Below, piece by piece: positions 16,736 through 26,516 of a stretch of DNA of 64,000 bases. Position numbers and translations under genes: made by a program. This stretch comes from Halogranum amylolyticum. GTDB lineage: Archaea > Halobacteriota > Halobacteria > Halobacteriales > Haloferacaceae. The notes beneath the pieces were generated by a model, which did not search any database, had not been told where the DNA came from, and saw only the letters and a program-made list of their open reading frames with translations. The DNA is taken from assembly GCF_900110465.1 (NCBI RefSeq), contig NZ_FODV01000005.1, forward strand, positions 124,001 to 188,000. Reading direction: 5' to 3'. How positions within the stretch are numbered: position 1 is the stretch's first letter; each line of letters begins with the position of its first letter.

Positions 16736-16827
16736 CACCGAACGGAACGAACGGGAACCTCATTACTACGTCGGTCTCGAGTCGAGACGTCACGGCGGGC
16801 GAACCAGTCACGTCGCCGTCATCCAAC

Positions 16828-16837
16828 AGTTAAGTAG
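16828..16837 (+). promoter_or_regulatory. TATA-like element of the methylmalonyl-CoA mutase gene
   Basis: AGTTAAGTAG lies 23-32 nt upstream of the ATG at 16860, the normal spacing for a leaderless haloarchaeal gene. It is a weak match. Confidence 0.4.
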
Positions 16838-16859
16838 CGCCCAATCCTCATCTTCGACA

Positions 16860-18536
16860 ATGTTCGACCCCGACGACCTGGAACGGATTCGTTCCGCGAA
16901 AGAGGAGTGGGAAGAAGAGACGCTCGAACCCACCTTGGAGCGGTTCGGGGAGCGCGAAGAGGAGTTCACGACCGACACCGGCGGTCAGGAGGTCGATCGA
17001 CTGTACACGCCAGACGACGTCGCCGATCAGGACTACCTCGAGGACGTCGGCTTCCCCGGCGAGGAACCGTACACGCGCGGCGTCTACCCGACGATGCACC
17101 GCGGCCGACTGTGGACGATGCGGCAGTACGCCGGGATGGGCACCGCCGCGGAGACGAACGAGCGGTACCTCTACCTGCTCGATCAGGGACAGACCGGGCT
17201 GTCGATGGCGTTCGATCTCCCGACACAGATGGGGTACGACTCCGACGCGGCGATGGCCGCCGGCGAGGTCGGGAAGTCCGGCGTCGCCATCGACACGCTG
17301 GAGGATATGGAACAGGTGTTCGAGGGCATCCCGCTGGACGAGGTGTCGACGAGCATGACGATCAACGCGCCCGCCTCGGTGCTGCTCGCGATGTACATCG
17401 CCGTCGGCGACAAGCAGGGCGTCGACCGCGACCAACTCCGCGGCACCATCCAGAACGACGTGCTGAAGGAGTACGTCGCGCGCAACACCTATATCTACCC
17501 GCCCGAGGAGTCGATGCGCATCATCACCGACATCTTCGAGTACTGCGCTCAGGAGACGCCGAAGTTCAACACCATCTCCATCTCGGGCTACCACATCCGC
17601 GAGGCGGGGTCGACGGCGGCTCAGGAGATCGCGTTCACGCTCGGGAACGGCATTCAGTACGTCGAGGCGGCCATCGAGGCGGGTCTCGACGTCGACGAGT
17701 TCGCTCCGCAACTCTCCTTCTTCTTCAACGCACACAACAACATTCTAGAGGAGGTGGCCAAGTTCCGCGCCGCCCGACGGATGTGGGCGAAGATCATGGA
17801 GGACCGCTTCGGCGCGGAGAACCCGAAGTCGAAGCAGCTGAAGTTTCACACCCAGACCGGCGGGTCGACGCTCACGGCCCAGCAGGTCGAGAACAACGTC
17901 GTCCGCGTCGGCTACCAGGCGCTGGCTGCGGTGCTCGGCGGAACGCAGAGTCTCCACACCAACGGGAAAGACGAGGCGCTGTCGCTGCCGACGGAGCAGT
18001 CCGTCCGCACGGCGCTCCGCACCCAGCAGATCCTCGCACACGAGTCCGGCGCGGCCGACACCATCGACCCGCTGGCCGGCAGCTACTACGTCGAGTCGCT
18101 GACCGACGAGGTCGAGGCGGAGGCGTTCGATATCCTCGACGAGATCGACGAGCGCGGCGGGATGCTCGAGGCCATCGAGAACCAGTGGGTCCAGAAGCAG
18201 ATCCAGGACGTCGCCTTCGACCGACAGCGCGAGATCGAAGAGGAAGAGCGCATCATCGTCGGCGTCAACAAGTACCAAGTCGACGAGGAGGAGGAGATGG
18301 ACATCGAGGAGGTGGCCGAAGAAGAGGAGCAGAAGCAGATCGAGAGCGTCGAAGCCGTCCGCGAGCGACGCGATTCGGAGGCGGTCGACGCGGCGCTCGC
18401 CTCGCTCCGCGACGCCGCACAGGGCGACGCGAACCTCCTCCCGCACATCGTCGACGCGGTGAAAGCCTACGCGACAGTCGGCGAGATCTGCAACGTCCTG
18501 CGCGACGAGTTCGGCGAGTACAAACAGGGGTTCTAG
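16860..18536 (+). CDS. mcmA1: Methylmalonyl-CoA mutase large-subunit catalytic domain
   Basis: A 558-residue catalytic TIM-barrel subunit that interconverts (R)-methylmalonyl-CoA and succinyl-CoA. Conserved blocks are present: [15 protein letters not shown] near residues 60-75 (substrate channel), [50 protein letters not shown], and the late [18 protein letters not shown]. The cobalamin-binding domain (DxHxxG) is absent, as in archaea where it is a separate small subunit. The acidic C-terminal region [18 protein letters not shown] is a halophilic insertion. The gene ends in a 4-nt tail-to-tail overlap with menF. It probably feeds propionyl-CoA carbon into succinyl-CoA, together with the carboxyltransferase at 45744. 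Confidence 0.95.
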   Translation: MFDPDDLERIRSAKEEWEEETLEPTLERFGEREEEFTTDTGGQEVDRLYTPDDVADQDYLEDVGFPGEEPYTRGVYPTMHRGRLWTMRQYAGMGTAAETNERYLYLLDQGQTGLSMAFDLPTQMGYDSDAAMAAGEVGKSGVAIDTLEDMEQVFEGIPLDEVSTSMTINAPASVLLAMYIAVGDKQGVDRDQLRGTIQNDVLKEYVARNTYIYPPEESMRIITDIFEYCAQETPKFNTISISGYHIREAGSTAAQEIAFTLGNGIQYVEAAIEAGLDVDEFAPQLSFFFNAHNNILEEVAKFRAARRMWAKIMEDRFGAENPKSKQLKFHTQTGGSTLTAQQVENNVVRVGYQALAAVLGGTQSLHTNGKDEALSLPTEQSVRTALRTQQILAHESGAADTIDPLAGSYYVESLTDEVEAEAFDILDEIDERGGMLEAIENQWVQKQIQDVAFDRQREIEEEERIIVGVNKYQVDEEEEMDIEEVAEEEEQKQIESVEAVRERRDSEAVDAALASLRDAAQGDANLLPHIVDAVKAYATVGEICNVLRDEFGEYKQGF

Positions 18537-19873
18537 CGCTCTAGTTCGTCCAGAATCGGTCGGTACTTCAACTGCACCTCGTCCCACTCGCGGTCGGGGT
18601 CGCTGTCGGCGACGACACCCACGCCCGCAAACAGCGTCGCGACGTCCTCGGTGGCGACCGCAGAGCGGAGTGCGACCGCGAACGAGCCGTTGCCGGCGGC
18701 GTCGATCCAGCCGACGGGGGCGGCGTACCAGCCGCGGTCGAACGGCTCGGTGTCGCGGATCGTGTCGAGCGCCTTCTCCGGCGGGAGGCCGCCGACGGCG
18801 GGCGTCGGGTGGAGCGCCTCCACGAGGTCCAACACGTGGTAATCGCTGGCGAGCTCGGCGGTGATCGGCGTCCAGAGATGTTGGACCGTCGCCAGTCGGC
18901 GGACCGTGCGCTCCCCGGTTGACATCGAGGCGGCGAACGGGGCGAGTTGGTCGCGGATGGCGTCGGCGACGAGTTCGTGTTCGTGGACGTTCTTCTCCGA
19001 CTCCATCAGCTCCTCGGCGAGCCACTCGTCCTCGGCAGGGGTCTCCCCGCGGCCGGTCGTGCCGGCGAGTGCGCCCGTCTCGACGGTTCGGCCGCGACGG
19101 GTGACGAGTCGCTCGGGCGTCGCCCCGAAGAAACTCGCCGCGCCCGAGGCGGGCTCGACGAGGAAGCGGTGGCAGTCGGGGTACTTCTCGGCGAGGCGAT
19201 CGAGGATGTCCGGCACCGAGAGGTCGGCCGACAGCGAGCACTCCAGCGCCTGGGCGAGCACGACCTTCTGGAGTTCGCCCGAGCGGATACGGTCGACGGC
19301 GGCTTCGACGCTGGCGCGCCAGTCGTCGAGCTCCGTCGTTCGCGTGCGGTCGACGACGCCCGGCGGGTCCGCGACGGGACCGGGGTCCGGGAGGTTCGCG
19401 AGGCGTTCGCGTTCCTGTTCGAGACGCGCTTCGACCGCCTCGGGGGTGGCGTCGGGGCCGACGGCGTTGACGGTGAGCCACGTCCCGTTGTCGGCGTAAG
19501 TCACCTGCACCCGCGGGAGGACGAACCGTGCGCCGGGGAAGTCGGTCCACGGGGGGCGTTCAGCCCCGTCGTCGTGGAAGGCGAACCCGCCGAACAGTCG
19601 CGGACAGGCGGCCTCGGTGCCGGCGTGGACGTTGCCCGTCTCGAACAGTCGCTCCGCCCGGTCGCGGATGCGGTGGAACCGGTCGGGTCCCTCGGCGGTG
19701 AGCGTCGCTGCGGTCTCGCTGCCGACGACGGTCGCCTCATCAGGTGCGCTCCAGACCGTCCGAGGGGCGGCTGCGTCGCCGAGAACTGCTCGGAACGGCG
19801 GCGTCTGAATCTGCACGGCCCGACTGACCAACCCTTCGCCGACGGTCGCCGGGTCGCGTTGCGGCGCTCCCAT
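18533..19873 (-). CDS. menF: Isochorismate synthase (menaquinone biosynthesis)
   Basis: A 446-residue chorismate-utilising enzyme that makes isochorismate, the first step to menaquinone. The C-terminal two-thirds is the chorismate-binding domain: [73 protein letters not shown] and [15 protein letters not shown] contain the Mg-binding Glu residues and the catalytic Lys region. Isochorismate synthase is favoured over anthranilate or aminodeoxychorismate synthase because of the HPTPAVGG block and the lone gene; a salicylate-type role is less likely. ATG at 19871-19873, 32 nt after the sulfite-oxidase-like gene on the same strand, so the two may be cotranscribed. menD and menB are not adjacent. 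Confidence 0.9.
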   Translation of the reverse strand: MGAPQRDPATVGEGLVSRAVQIQTPPFRAVLGDAAAPRTVWSAPDEATVVGSETAATLTAEGPDRFHRIRDRAERLFETGNVHAGTEAACPRLFGGFAFHDDGAERPPWTDFPGARFVLPRVQVTYADNGTWLTVNAVGPDATPEAVEARLEQERERLANLPDPGPVADPPGVVDRTRTTELDDWRASVEAAVDRIRSGELQKVVLAQALECSLSADLSVPDILDRLAEKYPDCHRFLVEPASGAASFFGATPERLVTRRGRTVETGALAGTTGRGETPAEDEWLAEELMESEKNVHEHELVADAIRDQLAPFAASMSTGERTVRRLATVQHLWTPITAELASDYHVLDLVEALHPTPAVGGLPPEKALDTIRDTEPFDRGWYAAPVGWIDAAGNGSFAVALRSAVATEDVATLFAGVGVVADSDPDREWDEVQLKYRPILDELER

Positions 19874-19905
19874 TAAAAAGCTGTCAGGGCCGCGTGCCCT
19901 TTACC

Positions 19906-20499
19906 CTAACTATACCGCTCCTCCTCCCACGGGTTCGCCGTGTCCGAGTAGCCGCGTTTCTCCCAGTATCCCAACTCGTGATCGGTGAGGAACTCGACGC
20001 CCGAGACCCACTTCGCCCCCTTGTAGGCGTACTTGTGCGGGGTGACGACGCGGAGCGGGCCGCCGTGGTCGGACGGGAGCGGCTCGCCGTCGTACTCGTA
20101 GACGAACAGTACGTCGTCGCGCATGCACTCCTCGAGCGTCAGGTCGGTGGTGTAGCCGTCGAGCGCGTGGAACATCACGTGTTCGGCGTCCTCGGTGACG
20201 CCGGCGGCCTCCGCCAGCGTCGGAAACGAGACGCCCGTAAACTCGCAGTCGAACTTGCTCCAGCCGGTGACGCAGTGGAAGTCCTGTACCTGCGTCTCGG
20301 TCGGCAGGTCGGTGAACTCCTCGAACGTCAGCTCCAGTCGGTCGTCGACCGCGCCCCACACCTCGAAGCGCCACGTCTCGCGGTCCCACGACGGGGTCCC
20401 GCTCTTCGACAGGACGGGGAATCGGTCCGTCTTTCGCTGCCCCGGCGGCAGTCTGTCTCCGCCGAACTCCCGATAGACGTCGGTGACGTTCTCGGCCAT
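19906..20499 (-). CDS. Sulfite-oxidase-like molybdopterin protein
   Basis: A 197-residue protein of the sulfite oxidase/MsrP molybdopterin fold. The cysteine that ligates molybdenum is in DFHCVTGWSKFD (about residue 75), and GGPLRVVTPHKYAYKGAKWV is the conserved cofactor-pocket segment. There is no signal peptide, so it is cytoplasmic, unlike MsrP, which is Tat-exported. Length fits the short, single-domain members common in archaea. The electron acceptor and substrate are unknown; sulfite or a sulfoxide are candidates. ATG at 20497-20499. It sits directly upstream of menF on the same strand. Confidence 0.88.
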   Translation of the reverse strand: MAENVTDVYREFGGDRLPPGQRKTDRFPVLSKSGTPSWDRETWRFEVWGAVDDRLELTFEEFTDLPTETQVQDFHCVTGWSKFDCEFTGVSFPTLAEAAGVTEDAEHVMFHALDGYTTDLTLEECMRDDVLFVYEYDGEPLPSDHGGPLRVVTPHKYAYKGAKWVSGVEFLTDHELGYWEKRGYSDTANPWEEERYS

Positions 20500-20650
20500 A
20501 TCGAAGCCTGGGTCCCAGTTTACCTATGGTTAACGACTTCCCACGAGTTTTTCCATCCTGTATCGTGCGTAACCGGTTCGTGAACTCAGATTTGCCAGGC
20601 GGAAACATTCTTTCTCGTGGCGACCACTCACAGGGGACGCCGCCCGTCAA

Positions 20651-20660
20651 TTATAAATAC
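20651..20660 (+). promoter_or_regulatory. TATA box of the RHH-protein gene (TTATAAATAC)
   Basis: A near-consensus archaeal TATA element ends 27 nt upstream of the ATG at 20688, placing the transcription start within about 10 nt of the start codon. Confidence 0.75.
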
Positions 20661-20687
20661 GCCCTATCCAAAGCGTCGGACGTTCAG

Positions 20688-20903
20688 ATGCCGAAAGTAG
20701 AGTTAAACATCCCCGAACATCTCGAGATGCAGATCGCCCAGATGGTCGAACAAGGCGAGTTCCTGAACCGCGAGGAAGCCATCGAAGACCTCCTGTCGAC
20801 CGGGATGAAGGCGTACAAGACGAGCGGCCCTATGGACGACAACAACGAACCGGGGTTCGAAGACGACGGTATGATGGGTCACGAAGACGAGTACGTCTTC
20901 TGA
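20688..20903 (+). CDS. Ribbon-helix-helix (CopG-like) small protein
   Basis: A 71-residue protein. The first 45 residues have the RHH pattern: strand KVELNIPEHL, helix EMQIAQMVEQGEF, helix LNREEAIEDLLSTGMKAYK. The C-terminus is acidic (DDNNEPGFEDDGMMGHEDE). Archaeal RHH proteins of this size bind DNA as dimers and act as repressors. No toxin gene is adjacent, so it is probably not an antitoxin. The strong TATA at 20651-20660 suggests high expression. ATG at 20688 fits the family start MPKVELNIPEH; a longer upstream reading is not supported because it runs through the promoter. Confidence 0.85.
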   Translation: MPKVELNIPEHLEMQIAQMVEQGEFLNREEAIEDLLSTGMKAYKTSGPMDDNNEPGFEDDGMMGHEDEYVF

Positions 20904-20960
20904 CCCGTGAGACGACTGCACACGACCTCTCTCTGCCCCGTGGCAGAGGGACGCAACAAT

Positions 20961-20968
20961 TCTTAAAA
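20961..20968 (+). promoter_or_regulatory. TATA-like element of the UPF0058 gene (TCTTAAAA)
   Basis: The element is 24-31 nt upstream of the ATG at 20992, matching a leaderless transcript. Confidence 0.55.
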
Positions 20969-20991
20969 CGACAAAGTGCGTATCGCTCCCT

Positions 20992-21270
20992 ATGCATAAA
21001 GACGACCTGCTTGAACTACACGAGCAAATGGTGACGATCATGGAGTACTTCCGGTCGCAGGAGAACGTCGACAGCTCGCTGTTCGAACCGTACGAGGAAC
21101 TCAGCGTCGACCCTTCGCACGTCCACAAGTCCAAGAGCGAGCACAAACACGCCGTCTTCGTGCTCGGAAACGCGCTCGCCAGCGCGATGAGCGAAGACGA
21201 GTTCTCCAGCGCCGGCCGCGTCGGCAAGCGGATGGAAGAACTCGCCGAAGACGCCGAGTCCAAACTGTAG
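20992..21270 (+). CDS. UPF0058 family protein
   Basis: A 92-residue archaeal protein of the UPF0058 family, starting MHKDDLLELHEQMVTIMEYF and containing the conserved DPSHVHKSKSEHKHAVFVLG segment with several His and Lys residues. It is mostly helical and soluble. The function is unknown, although the His-rich centre could bind a metal. ATG at 20992 has a TATA-like element at the right distance. It follows the RHH gene by 88 nt with its own promoter. Confidence 0.88.
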   Translation: MHKDDLLELHEQMVTIMEYFRSQENVDSSLFEPYEELSVDPSHVHKSKSEHKHAVFVLGNALASAMSEDEFSSAGRVGKRMEELAEDAESKL

Positions 21271-21385
21271 TTCGGAGTGCTTTGTCGGTGGCGACAGTCG
21301 CCGCCCGACGCGACGACGCCGTCGAGAGCCGTCGCTGTCGCTCTCCCACCGCGATATTCAAGAACGGGGGGCCGTAGTGTCAGCT

Positions 21386-23071
21386 ATGGTCCCGACTCTC
21401 GAGACCCTCCCCGTCCAGCAGGCGGCGGTCGTCGTCGCACTCGCGTTGTCGGCCGGCGTCGTCTGGTGGCTCGACCGGCCGACAGGGCGCTGGGGGCGAC
21501 AGCTCCGCTCGCGGTTCGTCGCCGGCGTCCCGTGGGGGACGGTCGTCAGCAGCGGTCTCGTTCTCGCGGTCTACCTCTTCGTGCAGGGCGGGCTCGACCA
21601 CTGGTACGCGCCGACGGTGATCCCGTTCACCGCGTGGTCCTACACCTACCTGCTCGGGATGGTGACCGCGCCGTTCTCACACTCCGGACCGGGTCACCTC
21701 GTCGGCAACCTCGTCGGCACACTCACGTTCGCGCCGCTCGTCGAGTACGCGTGGGGCCACTTCCCGCGTGAACGCGGCGAGTCGTCGTTCTCGTCGTGGC
21801 GGACGAACCCCTACGTTCGTGCGTTCGTCCTCTTTCCCGTCGCGGTCGTTCTCGTCGGACTCGCGACCTCGTTCTTCGGACTGGGTCCGGTCGTCGGCTT
21901 CTCCGGCGTCGTCTTCGCGTTCGCCGGGTTCGCGCTCGTCTACTACCCGCTGGGCACCGTGCTGGCGCTCGTCGCCGGGGAAGTGCTCCGTCTCACCTAC
22001 GGCGCGTTCCTCCGTCCCGTCTCCCGCGTGTCGAGCCAGGAGGTGTTCTCGACGCCGTGGTTCGCCGACATCGCGCTGCAGGGACACGCACTCGGCTTCC
22101 TGCTCGGCGTGGTCGTCGCGCTGTGGCTCTCGGAGCGCCGTCGCGACGACCACCCGTCGGCGCTCCGCCTGTGGACCGGCGTGCTGCTCTTCTCGGTCTC
22201 GCAGTCGCTGTGGGCCGTCTACTGGTTCCGCGGCAACGGCGAGTTCGTGCTCTATCGCGCCGGCGGACTGGCGCTCGTCGTCCTCTTGGCGACGCTCGTC
22301 ACGCTCGCCGTCCGTGCGGACGACGGTCCGTTCGCCCGCTGGGACGCCGCCGGTGTCGGACGAGCGACCTCGCTTCGCGGGTCGTTCTCACGGCTCTCGC
22401 GGCGACAGGTGACGTTCGTCGCCCTCATTCTCGTCACGGCGTCGTTGGCGGGACCGGGAGCCGGCGTCAACCTCCTCACCGTCGCGGACGACGACCTCTC
22501 GGAGCAACGCGTCACGGTCCGCGACTACGACGTGACCTACGCCGAGAACGTCCAAAACCGGATGGTCGCCGTCGCCGACGTCGAGGCGTTCGGCGAGACG
22601 ACGACGGTCAACACCTCGGGCGTCATCGTCCGGAGCGCCGACCGCGACATCTGGATCACTGCCGTCCCGAAGTCGCGACTCGCGTTCGACGGCACCGTCC
22701 CCGTCCGCGTCGGCGGGCTCGGCTGGCGCGAGACCGTCGTGGCCACTCGCGAGGGGTGGGAGGTGGTCGGCAACGGGTCGGTCTACCGCGTCAGCCTCGG
22801 GGTCGACGGCGAGCAGACACCCGTCTTCGCCTCGGAGTCGAGGCGGGCCGAACCGATGCTCGCCGGACGGAACGTCTCGCTCGCGGCCGACGACGACGGC
22901 TACACCCTCCTGGTCGAGAGCGCGAACGAGACGGCGCGCGGTCGGCTCCCGGCGACGAACGAGTCGGTGACGCTCGCGAACGTCGAGTTCACGAACGAGG
23001 GGGGGAAGGTGATGGCTCGGACCGAGACGGGGACGACGGTTCGCGTGGCGACCAAAGAGACGTACAACTAG
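21386..23071 (+). CDS. Rhomboid-family intramembrane serine protease with large C-terminal extracytoplasmic domain
   Basis: A 561-residue protein. Residues 10-330 carry about nine hydrophobic segments. Rhomboid catalytic features are present: the oxyanion HxxxN motif HLVGN (residues 104-108), the nucleophile in VVGFSGVVFA (Ser173) and the catalytic His in LQGHALGFLLGV (His234). A final membrane helix (FVALILVTASLAGPGAG) precedes about 200 residues of beta-rich sequence with N-glycosylation-like sites (NTSG, NGSV, NVSL), probably outside the cell. This accessory domain is not part of the minimal rhomboid and may recognise substrates. ATG at 21386. It ends in a 4-nt overlap with the convergent METTL5-like gene. 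Confidence 0.87.
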   Translation: MVPTLETLPVQQAAVVVALALSAGVVWWLDRPTGRWGRQLRSRFVAGVPWGTVVSSGLVLAVYLFVQGGLDHWYAPTVIPFTAWSYTYLLGMVTAPFSHSGPGHLVGNLVGTLTFAPLVEYAWGHFPRERGESSFSSWRTNPYVRAFVLFPVAVVLVGLATSFFGLGPVVGFSGVVFAFAGFALVYYPLGTVLALVAGEVLRLTYGAFLRPVSRVSSQEVFSTPWFADIALQGHALGFLLGVVVALWLSERRRDDHPSALRLWTGVLLFSVSQSLWAVYWFRGNGEFVLYRAGGLALVVLLATLVTLAVRADDGPFARWDAAGVGRATSLRGSFSRLSRRQVTFVALILVTASLAGPGAGVNLLTVADDDLSEQRVTVRDYDVTYAENVQNRMVAVADVEAFGETTTVNTSGVIVRSADRDIWITAVPKSRLAFDGTVPVRVGGLGWRETVVATREGWEVVGNGSVYRVSLGVDGEQTPVFASESRRAEPMLAGRNVSLAADDDGYTLLVESANETARGRLPATNESVTLANVEFTNEGGKVMARTETGTTVRVATKETYN

Positions 23072-23691
23072 GTCCAGTCGATCCGGTAGACCTCGGTGTC
23101 GATCTCCCGGCGGTCGGCCTCGTGGAAGTCGAACTGCCGGTCGAGCGCGAACGTCGCCTGAAACGCGTGAGTGACGTCACCGCCGTTGTCGGCGGCGAAC
23201 GCCTCGACGAACTCCTGACTCCCGGCGTTGTGGACGGAGTACGAGACGTCGGCGACGGCGGCGGCGGTGACGAGGAACGCCCGATCGGCCCCCTCGTGAC
23301 CGTCCTGGGCGCCGAACGGCGGGTTCATCACGACGGTGACGGGGTCGTCGAGACAGAGCGGTGCGCGCGTGGCGTCGGCCTGTATCCAGTGGATCGGGGC
23401 CGCCGTCCCGACCCGCTTCTCGTTCTGGCGGGCCGTCTCGAGCGCCGCGCGGTCGAGTTCGACGCCGACGACGCGGGCGGGGCCGCGGAGCGCCGCACCG
23501 AGCGCGAGCATCCCCGTTCCGGTCCCGAGGTCGACGACGGTCCGACTCTCGACGTCCCCCTGGAGGTCCGCGACGTGGACGACGTGGGCGGCGAGCTCCG
23601 GCGGCGTCGGATACTGTTCGAGCGCGGCCTGCGGGTTCTCGAAGCCGGCGACGACCGACAGCTGTGCCTCGAGCGCGGATTTCGTCGCCAT
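23068..23691 (-). CDS. METTL5-like RNA N6-adenine methyltransferase
   Basis: A 207-residue SAM methyltransferase of the archaeal METTL5/PRMT-like group, whose eukaryotic member methylates an adenine of 18S rRNA. The SAM loop is DLGTGTG (residues 54-60) and the N6-adenine catalytic motif is NPPF (residues 123-126). The N-terminal LEQYPTPPELAAHVVH is also family-typical. The target in this archaeon is probably 16S rRNA, by inference. Start ATG at 23689-23691 overlaps the TGA of the upstream gene by one base (TGATG), so the two are translationally coupled. Confidence 0.88.
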   Translation of the reverse strand: MATKSALEAQLSVVAGFENPQAALEQYPTPPELAAHVVHVADLQGDVESRTVVDLGTGTGMLALGAALRGPARVVGVELDRAALETARQNEKRVGTAAPIHWIQADATRAPLCLDDPVTVVMNPPFGAQDGHEGADRAFLVTAAAVADVSYSVHNAGSQEFVEAFAADNGGDVTHAFQATFALDRQFDFHEADRREIDTEVYRIDWT

Positions 23692-24098
23692 CAGGGAGAG
23701 AGCGAGAGGTCGGCGTCGTCCGTCAGTGTGAGTCGGACGCCCTCCCGGTCGGCGCGTTCGGCGAGCGCGTCGAGCGCCGGACGTACCTTCTCGGGGGCAG
23801 CGACGGTGTCGACGTCGACGGCGAGGCGACTCGCACCGAGGAACGCGGCGGCGCGGACGTACTCGCGGAGGTGGTCGGCCTCCGTCTGGGTCGCGAGCGA
23901 GCAGTCCTCGTCGAAGCAGGCCGTGACGGCCAGCGTCGCCGGCTGATACCCCTCGTCGGCGAGTTCGGCCTTCAGATCGCGCAGGTACGACGGCGCCGTC
24001 GACTCCAGTGCCGTCGCGTCCAGTCGCACCGAGGTGACGTCCGCCGGCCGACACGCCGAGACCGCCCGTTCCACCTTTGGAGAATGGGTCGTGCTCAT
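23691..24098 (-). CDS. Conserved haloarchaeal protein of unknown function upstream of the METTL5-like gene
   Basis: A 135-residue protein that I do not recognise. It alternates strands and helices (VTSVRLDATAL, SYLRDLKAELADEGY, TLAVTACFD, ADHLREYVRAAAFLGASRLAVDVDTV), suggesting part of a TIM-like or Rossmann-like fold. There is no signal peptide. I chose the ATG at 24096-24098 (MSTTHSPKVER) because the TATA-like stretch TTTTGTATAA (minus strand, about 24121-24130) is then 23-32 nt upstream; ATG 24105-24107 is an alternative. Its stop overlaps the next start by one base, implying a functional link with RNA methylation. Confidence 0.72.
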   Translation of the reverse strand: MSTTHSPKVERAVSACRPADVTSVRLDATALESTAPSYLRDLKAELADEGYQPATLAVTACFDEDCSLATQTEADHLREYVRAAAFLGASRLAVDVDTVAAPEKVRPALDALAERADREGVRLTLTDDADLSLSP

Positions 24099-24240
24099 GC
24101 TACTCATACATATTTCGAGGTTATACAAAAGTGTTTGTGAATGTCTGTAAGTTATATCTCGGAAGGAAACGTATCATTACTGAGTAAAAACAACGTCAAT
24201 AATGCTAGTGACTAATGTGGGCCTGTCACATACCACAACA

Positions 24241-24259
24241 GGGGAGTCACACGCTCCCC
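24241..24259. terminator. GC-rich hairpin GGGGAG-N7-CTCCCC after the secreted nuclease gene
   Basis: A perfect 6-bp stem (24241-24246 with 24254-24259) lies 32 nt past the nuclease stop in its direction of transcription. It is a candidate terminator. The rest of 24131-24290 is AT-rich, with no gene visible. Confidence 0.4.
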
Positions 24260-24290
24260 TCCCCCCTTACGAGCGTAGTGTACACATCTC

Positions 24291-25310
24291 CTAACTGTAG
24301 GTCTCGGTCGTCACGACAGTTCCGTCTCCGTCACGAACGGTCACCGTGTCGCCGTCGTTGTTCCACACCGGGGACGCTCGTCCCCAGTAGAGCTCTCCCG
24401 CGGTGTCGCTTCCCTCACCGGTGTGAATCGTCACCGACTCGTCGGGTGCGACCGTCGTTCCGTCCGGGACGGTGTAGACGTGGTCGGCCGCGTCGGCGAC
24501 AGTCCACCCGCCGAGATCGAGCGTCGTCGATCCGGTGTTCGTCAGCACGACGTACTCGTCGTTCAGGTTGTCTCCGTCCGGACCGGCGGCGTCGGCGTGG
24601 ACGGTGACGTCGAGCGGTGCGTCACCGAAGTCGGCCGTCTCGCCGTCGCTCGCGGTCGTGGTGGTCCCGCCGTCGGCGACGGCGGTCACGCAGCTCCAGA
24701 GCCCCCGGTTCGCCTCCTGTGCCGCTCGTTCGGCGTCGGCGTACCGGTCGCGTTCGACGAAACTGCTGTCGTACATCCGGGCGTAGCCCTCGGCGACGAG
24801 ACGGTAGTTGAACTGCTCGCCGTCGAGGTAGACGTAGGCGAGCAGCCGATCGTAGTAGCCGCGACGTCCCTCGTTCTCGTCGAAGCCGAGTCGGACGGTC
24901 TCGCCGGCCAGTCGGTCGGTCGCGAACTCGCTCGCACGCTCGCCGTACCGACCGAGACACTGTCGACCGGCGTCGGTGTCGGGGACGCCCTCGAACTCGT
25001 CGGGCGTGTTCTCGGAGTACACCTCGGGCGTGTCGACGCCGAGTAGGCGGACCGTATCGCGCGTGCCGTCCTCGAACCGCACCTTGATCGTGTCGCCGTC
25101 GACGACGTCGACGACGGTGGCGGTGGCGACCGGGCGAGTCGACGGTACCGGCGACCCAGTCGTTCCGGCCGTGGTCTCGGTGACTGGTGACGCGACCGAC
25201 GTCGCCGTCGACGGACTGGTAGCCGTCGACGGGTCGGAAGTCGTCGGCGAGGCACAACCGGCCGTGACGACGAGGAGTGTGAGACAGAGGAGGAGACGCG
25301 CGCGAGCCAT
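24291..25310 (-). CDS. Secreted thermonuclease-like lipoprotein with a lamin-tail domain
   Basis: A 339-residue protein. A Sec-type signal with lipobox VVTAGC (Cys19) is followed by a Ser/Thr-rich linker. Residues about 62-205 are a staphylococcal-nuclease (SNase) fold: [12 protein letters not shown] (Asp ligands), [10 protein letters not shown] (catalytic Arg and Glu) and [14 protein letters not shown] (second Arg region). Residues about 225-335 are a lamin-tail (LTD) beta domain ([21 protein letters not shown]). The pairing SNase-LTD occurs in secreted archaeal and bacterial nucleases that degrade extracellular DNA. The leaderless promoter has TATA TTTATATAG at 25335-25343. ATG at 25308-25310. 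Confidence 0.9.
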   Translation of the reverse strand: MARARLLLCLTLLVVTAGCASPTTSDPSTATSPSTATSVASPVTETTAGTTGSPVPSTRPVATATVVDVVDGDTIKVRFEDGTRDTVRLLGVDTPEVYSENTPDEFEGVPDTDAGRQCLGRYGERASEFATDRLAGETVRLGFDENEGRRGYYDRLLAYVYLDGEQFNYRLVAEGYARMYDSSFVERDRYADAERAAQEANRGLWSCVTAVADGGTTTTASDGETADFGDAPLDVTVHADAAGPDGDNLNDEYVVLTNTGSTTLDLGGWTVADAADHVYTVPDGTTVAPDESVTIHTGEGSDTAGELYWGRASPVWNNDGDTVTVRDGDGTVVTTETYS

Positions 25311-25334
25311 CGTTCGGAACCGTTCGGAATCCCA

Positions 25335-25343
25335 CTATATAAA
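25335..25343 (-). promoter_or_regulatory. TATA box of the secreted nuclease gene
   Basis: On the minus strand TTTATATAG lies 25-33 nt upstream of the ATG at 25310. It is a strong match to archaeal TATA elements. Confidence 0.75.
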
Positions 25344-25438
25344 TCCCGAGTCACACACCGACAGGTTTCTATTCTTGGACCGACTTACCGGCAAAAAATT
25401 CCGAAAAATACGTGTGTCGAAGCCGAGTGGTACAAAGG

Positions 25439-25446
25439 TTTAAATT
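25439..25446 (+). promoter_or_regulatory. TATA box of the tfb gene (TTTAAATT)
   Basis: This element is 24-31 nt upstream of the ATG at 25470, consistent with a leaderless transcript. Confidence 0.75.
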
Positions 25447-25469
25447 CGCTCTCGTCCACAAACCTTATA

Positions 25470-26423
25470 ATGGAGCGTCCAACTCGTCAGCGTCAGCAAG
25501 CGCAAGAGGTCGAACAGGAAGCGGACGAGACCGTACGTTGTCCGGAGTGCGATTCGACTGACATCATCACGGACGCCAATCAAGGGGAGCTCGTCTGTAA
25601 CGACTGCGGGTTGGTCATCGACGAGCAGTCGATCGATCGAGGCCCGGAGTGGCGTGCGTTCAATCACTCGGAACGGCAGTCGAAGTCCCGGGTCGGCGCG
25701 CCCATCACCGAGACGATGCACGACCGCGGGTTGACGACGACCATCGACTGGAAGGACAAAGACGCCTACGGGCGGTCGCTCTCCTCGGAGAAGCGCTCCC
25801 AGATGCACCGGTTGCGCAAGTGGCAGGAACGCATTCGCACGAAGGACGCCGGCGAACGCAACCTCCAGTTCGCGCTGTCGGAGATCGACCGGATGGCCTC
25901 CGCGCTCGGCGTGCCACGCTCCGTGCGAGAGGTCGCCTCGGTCATCTATCGACGCGCGCTCAACGAGGACCTCATCCGCGGACGCTCCATCGAGGGCGTC
26001 GCCACGAGTGCGCTCTACGCCGCCTGTCGCCAGGAGGGAATTCCACGCAGTCTCGACGAGGTCGCCGAAGTGTCGCGCGTCCCGCAGAAGGAGATCGGTC
26101 GCACGTATCGCTACATCTCCCAAGAACTCGGGCTCGAACTCAAACCCGTCGACCCCAAACAGTTCGTCCCGCGGTTCGCCTCCGCGCTCGACCTCTCCGA
26201 GGAGGTGCAGGCGAAGGCGACGGAGATCATCGACGTCTCCGCGGAGAAGGGACTGCTGTCGGGGAAGTCGCCGACCGGGTTCGCCGCCGCCGCCATCTAC
26301 GCCGCTTCGCTGCTCTGCAACGAGAAGAAGACGCAACGCGAGGTCGCCGACGTTGCGCAGGTCACCGAGGTCACCATCCGCAATCGGTACCAAGAACAGA
26401 TCGAGGCGATGGGGTTCCGGTAG
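25470..26423 (+). CDS. tfb: Transcription initiation factor TFB
   Basis: A 317-residue archaeal TFIIB homologue that recruits RNA polymerase to TBP-bound promoters. The zinc ribbon has CPECDS (Cys24, Cys27) and CNDCG (Cys43, Cys46). The B-finger/reader region follows ([19 protein letters not shown]). Two cyclin folds occupy about residues 115-210 and 215-310, and the second ends in the helix-turn-helix [20 protein letters not shown] that reads the BRE element. Length is normal. Halophilic archaea carry several TFBs, so this is one paralogue and I cannot number it. ATG at 25470. Confidence 0.95.
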   Translation: MERPTRQRQQAQEVEQEADETVRCPECDSTDIITDANQGELVCNDCGLVIDEQSIDRGPEWRAFNHSERQSKSRVGAPITETMHDRGLTTTIDWKDKDAYGRSLSSEKRSQMHRLRKWQERIRTKDAGERNLQFALSEIDRMASALGVPRSVREVASVIYRRALNEDLIRGRSIEGVATSALYAACRQEGIPRSLDEVAEVSRVPQKEIGRTYRYISQELGLELKPVDPKQFVPRFASALDLSEEVQAKATEIIDVSAEKGLLSGKSPTGFAAAAIYAASLLCNEKKTQREVADVAQVTEVTIRNRYQEQIEAMGFR

Positions 26424-26516
26424 ACCGGGTCGACCGTCGCTTCGCTACACTCTCTTTCTCTCCTCTCTCGGCCGCGCCACGAGCGACGAGCACGCCGTTC
26501 GCGACTCCGACGGTAC

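Noticed and set aside
17745..19550. Minus-strand frame of 601 codons over mcmA1 and menF
   Set aside because: Frame-shifted shadow of both genes, without any family motif.
20688..20903. Toxin-antitoxin pair suspected from the RHH protein
   Set aside because: The following gene is UPF0058 with its own promoter, not a PIN, RelE or similar toxin.
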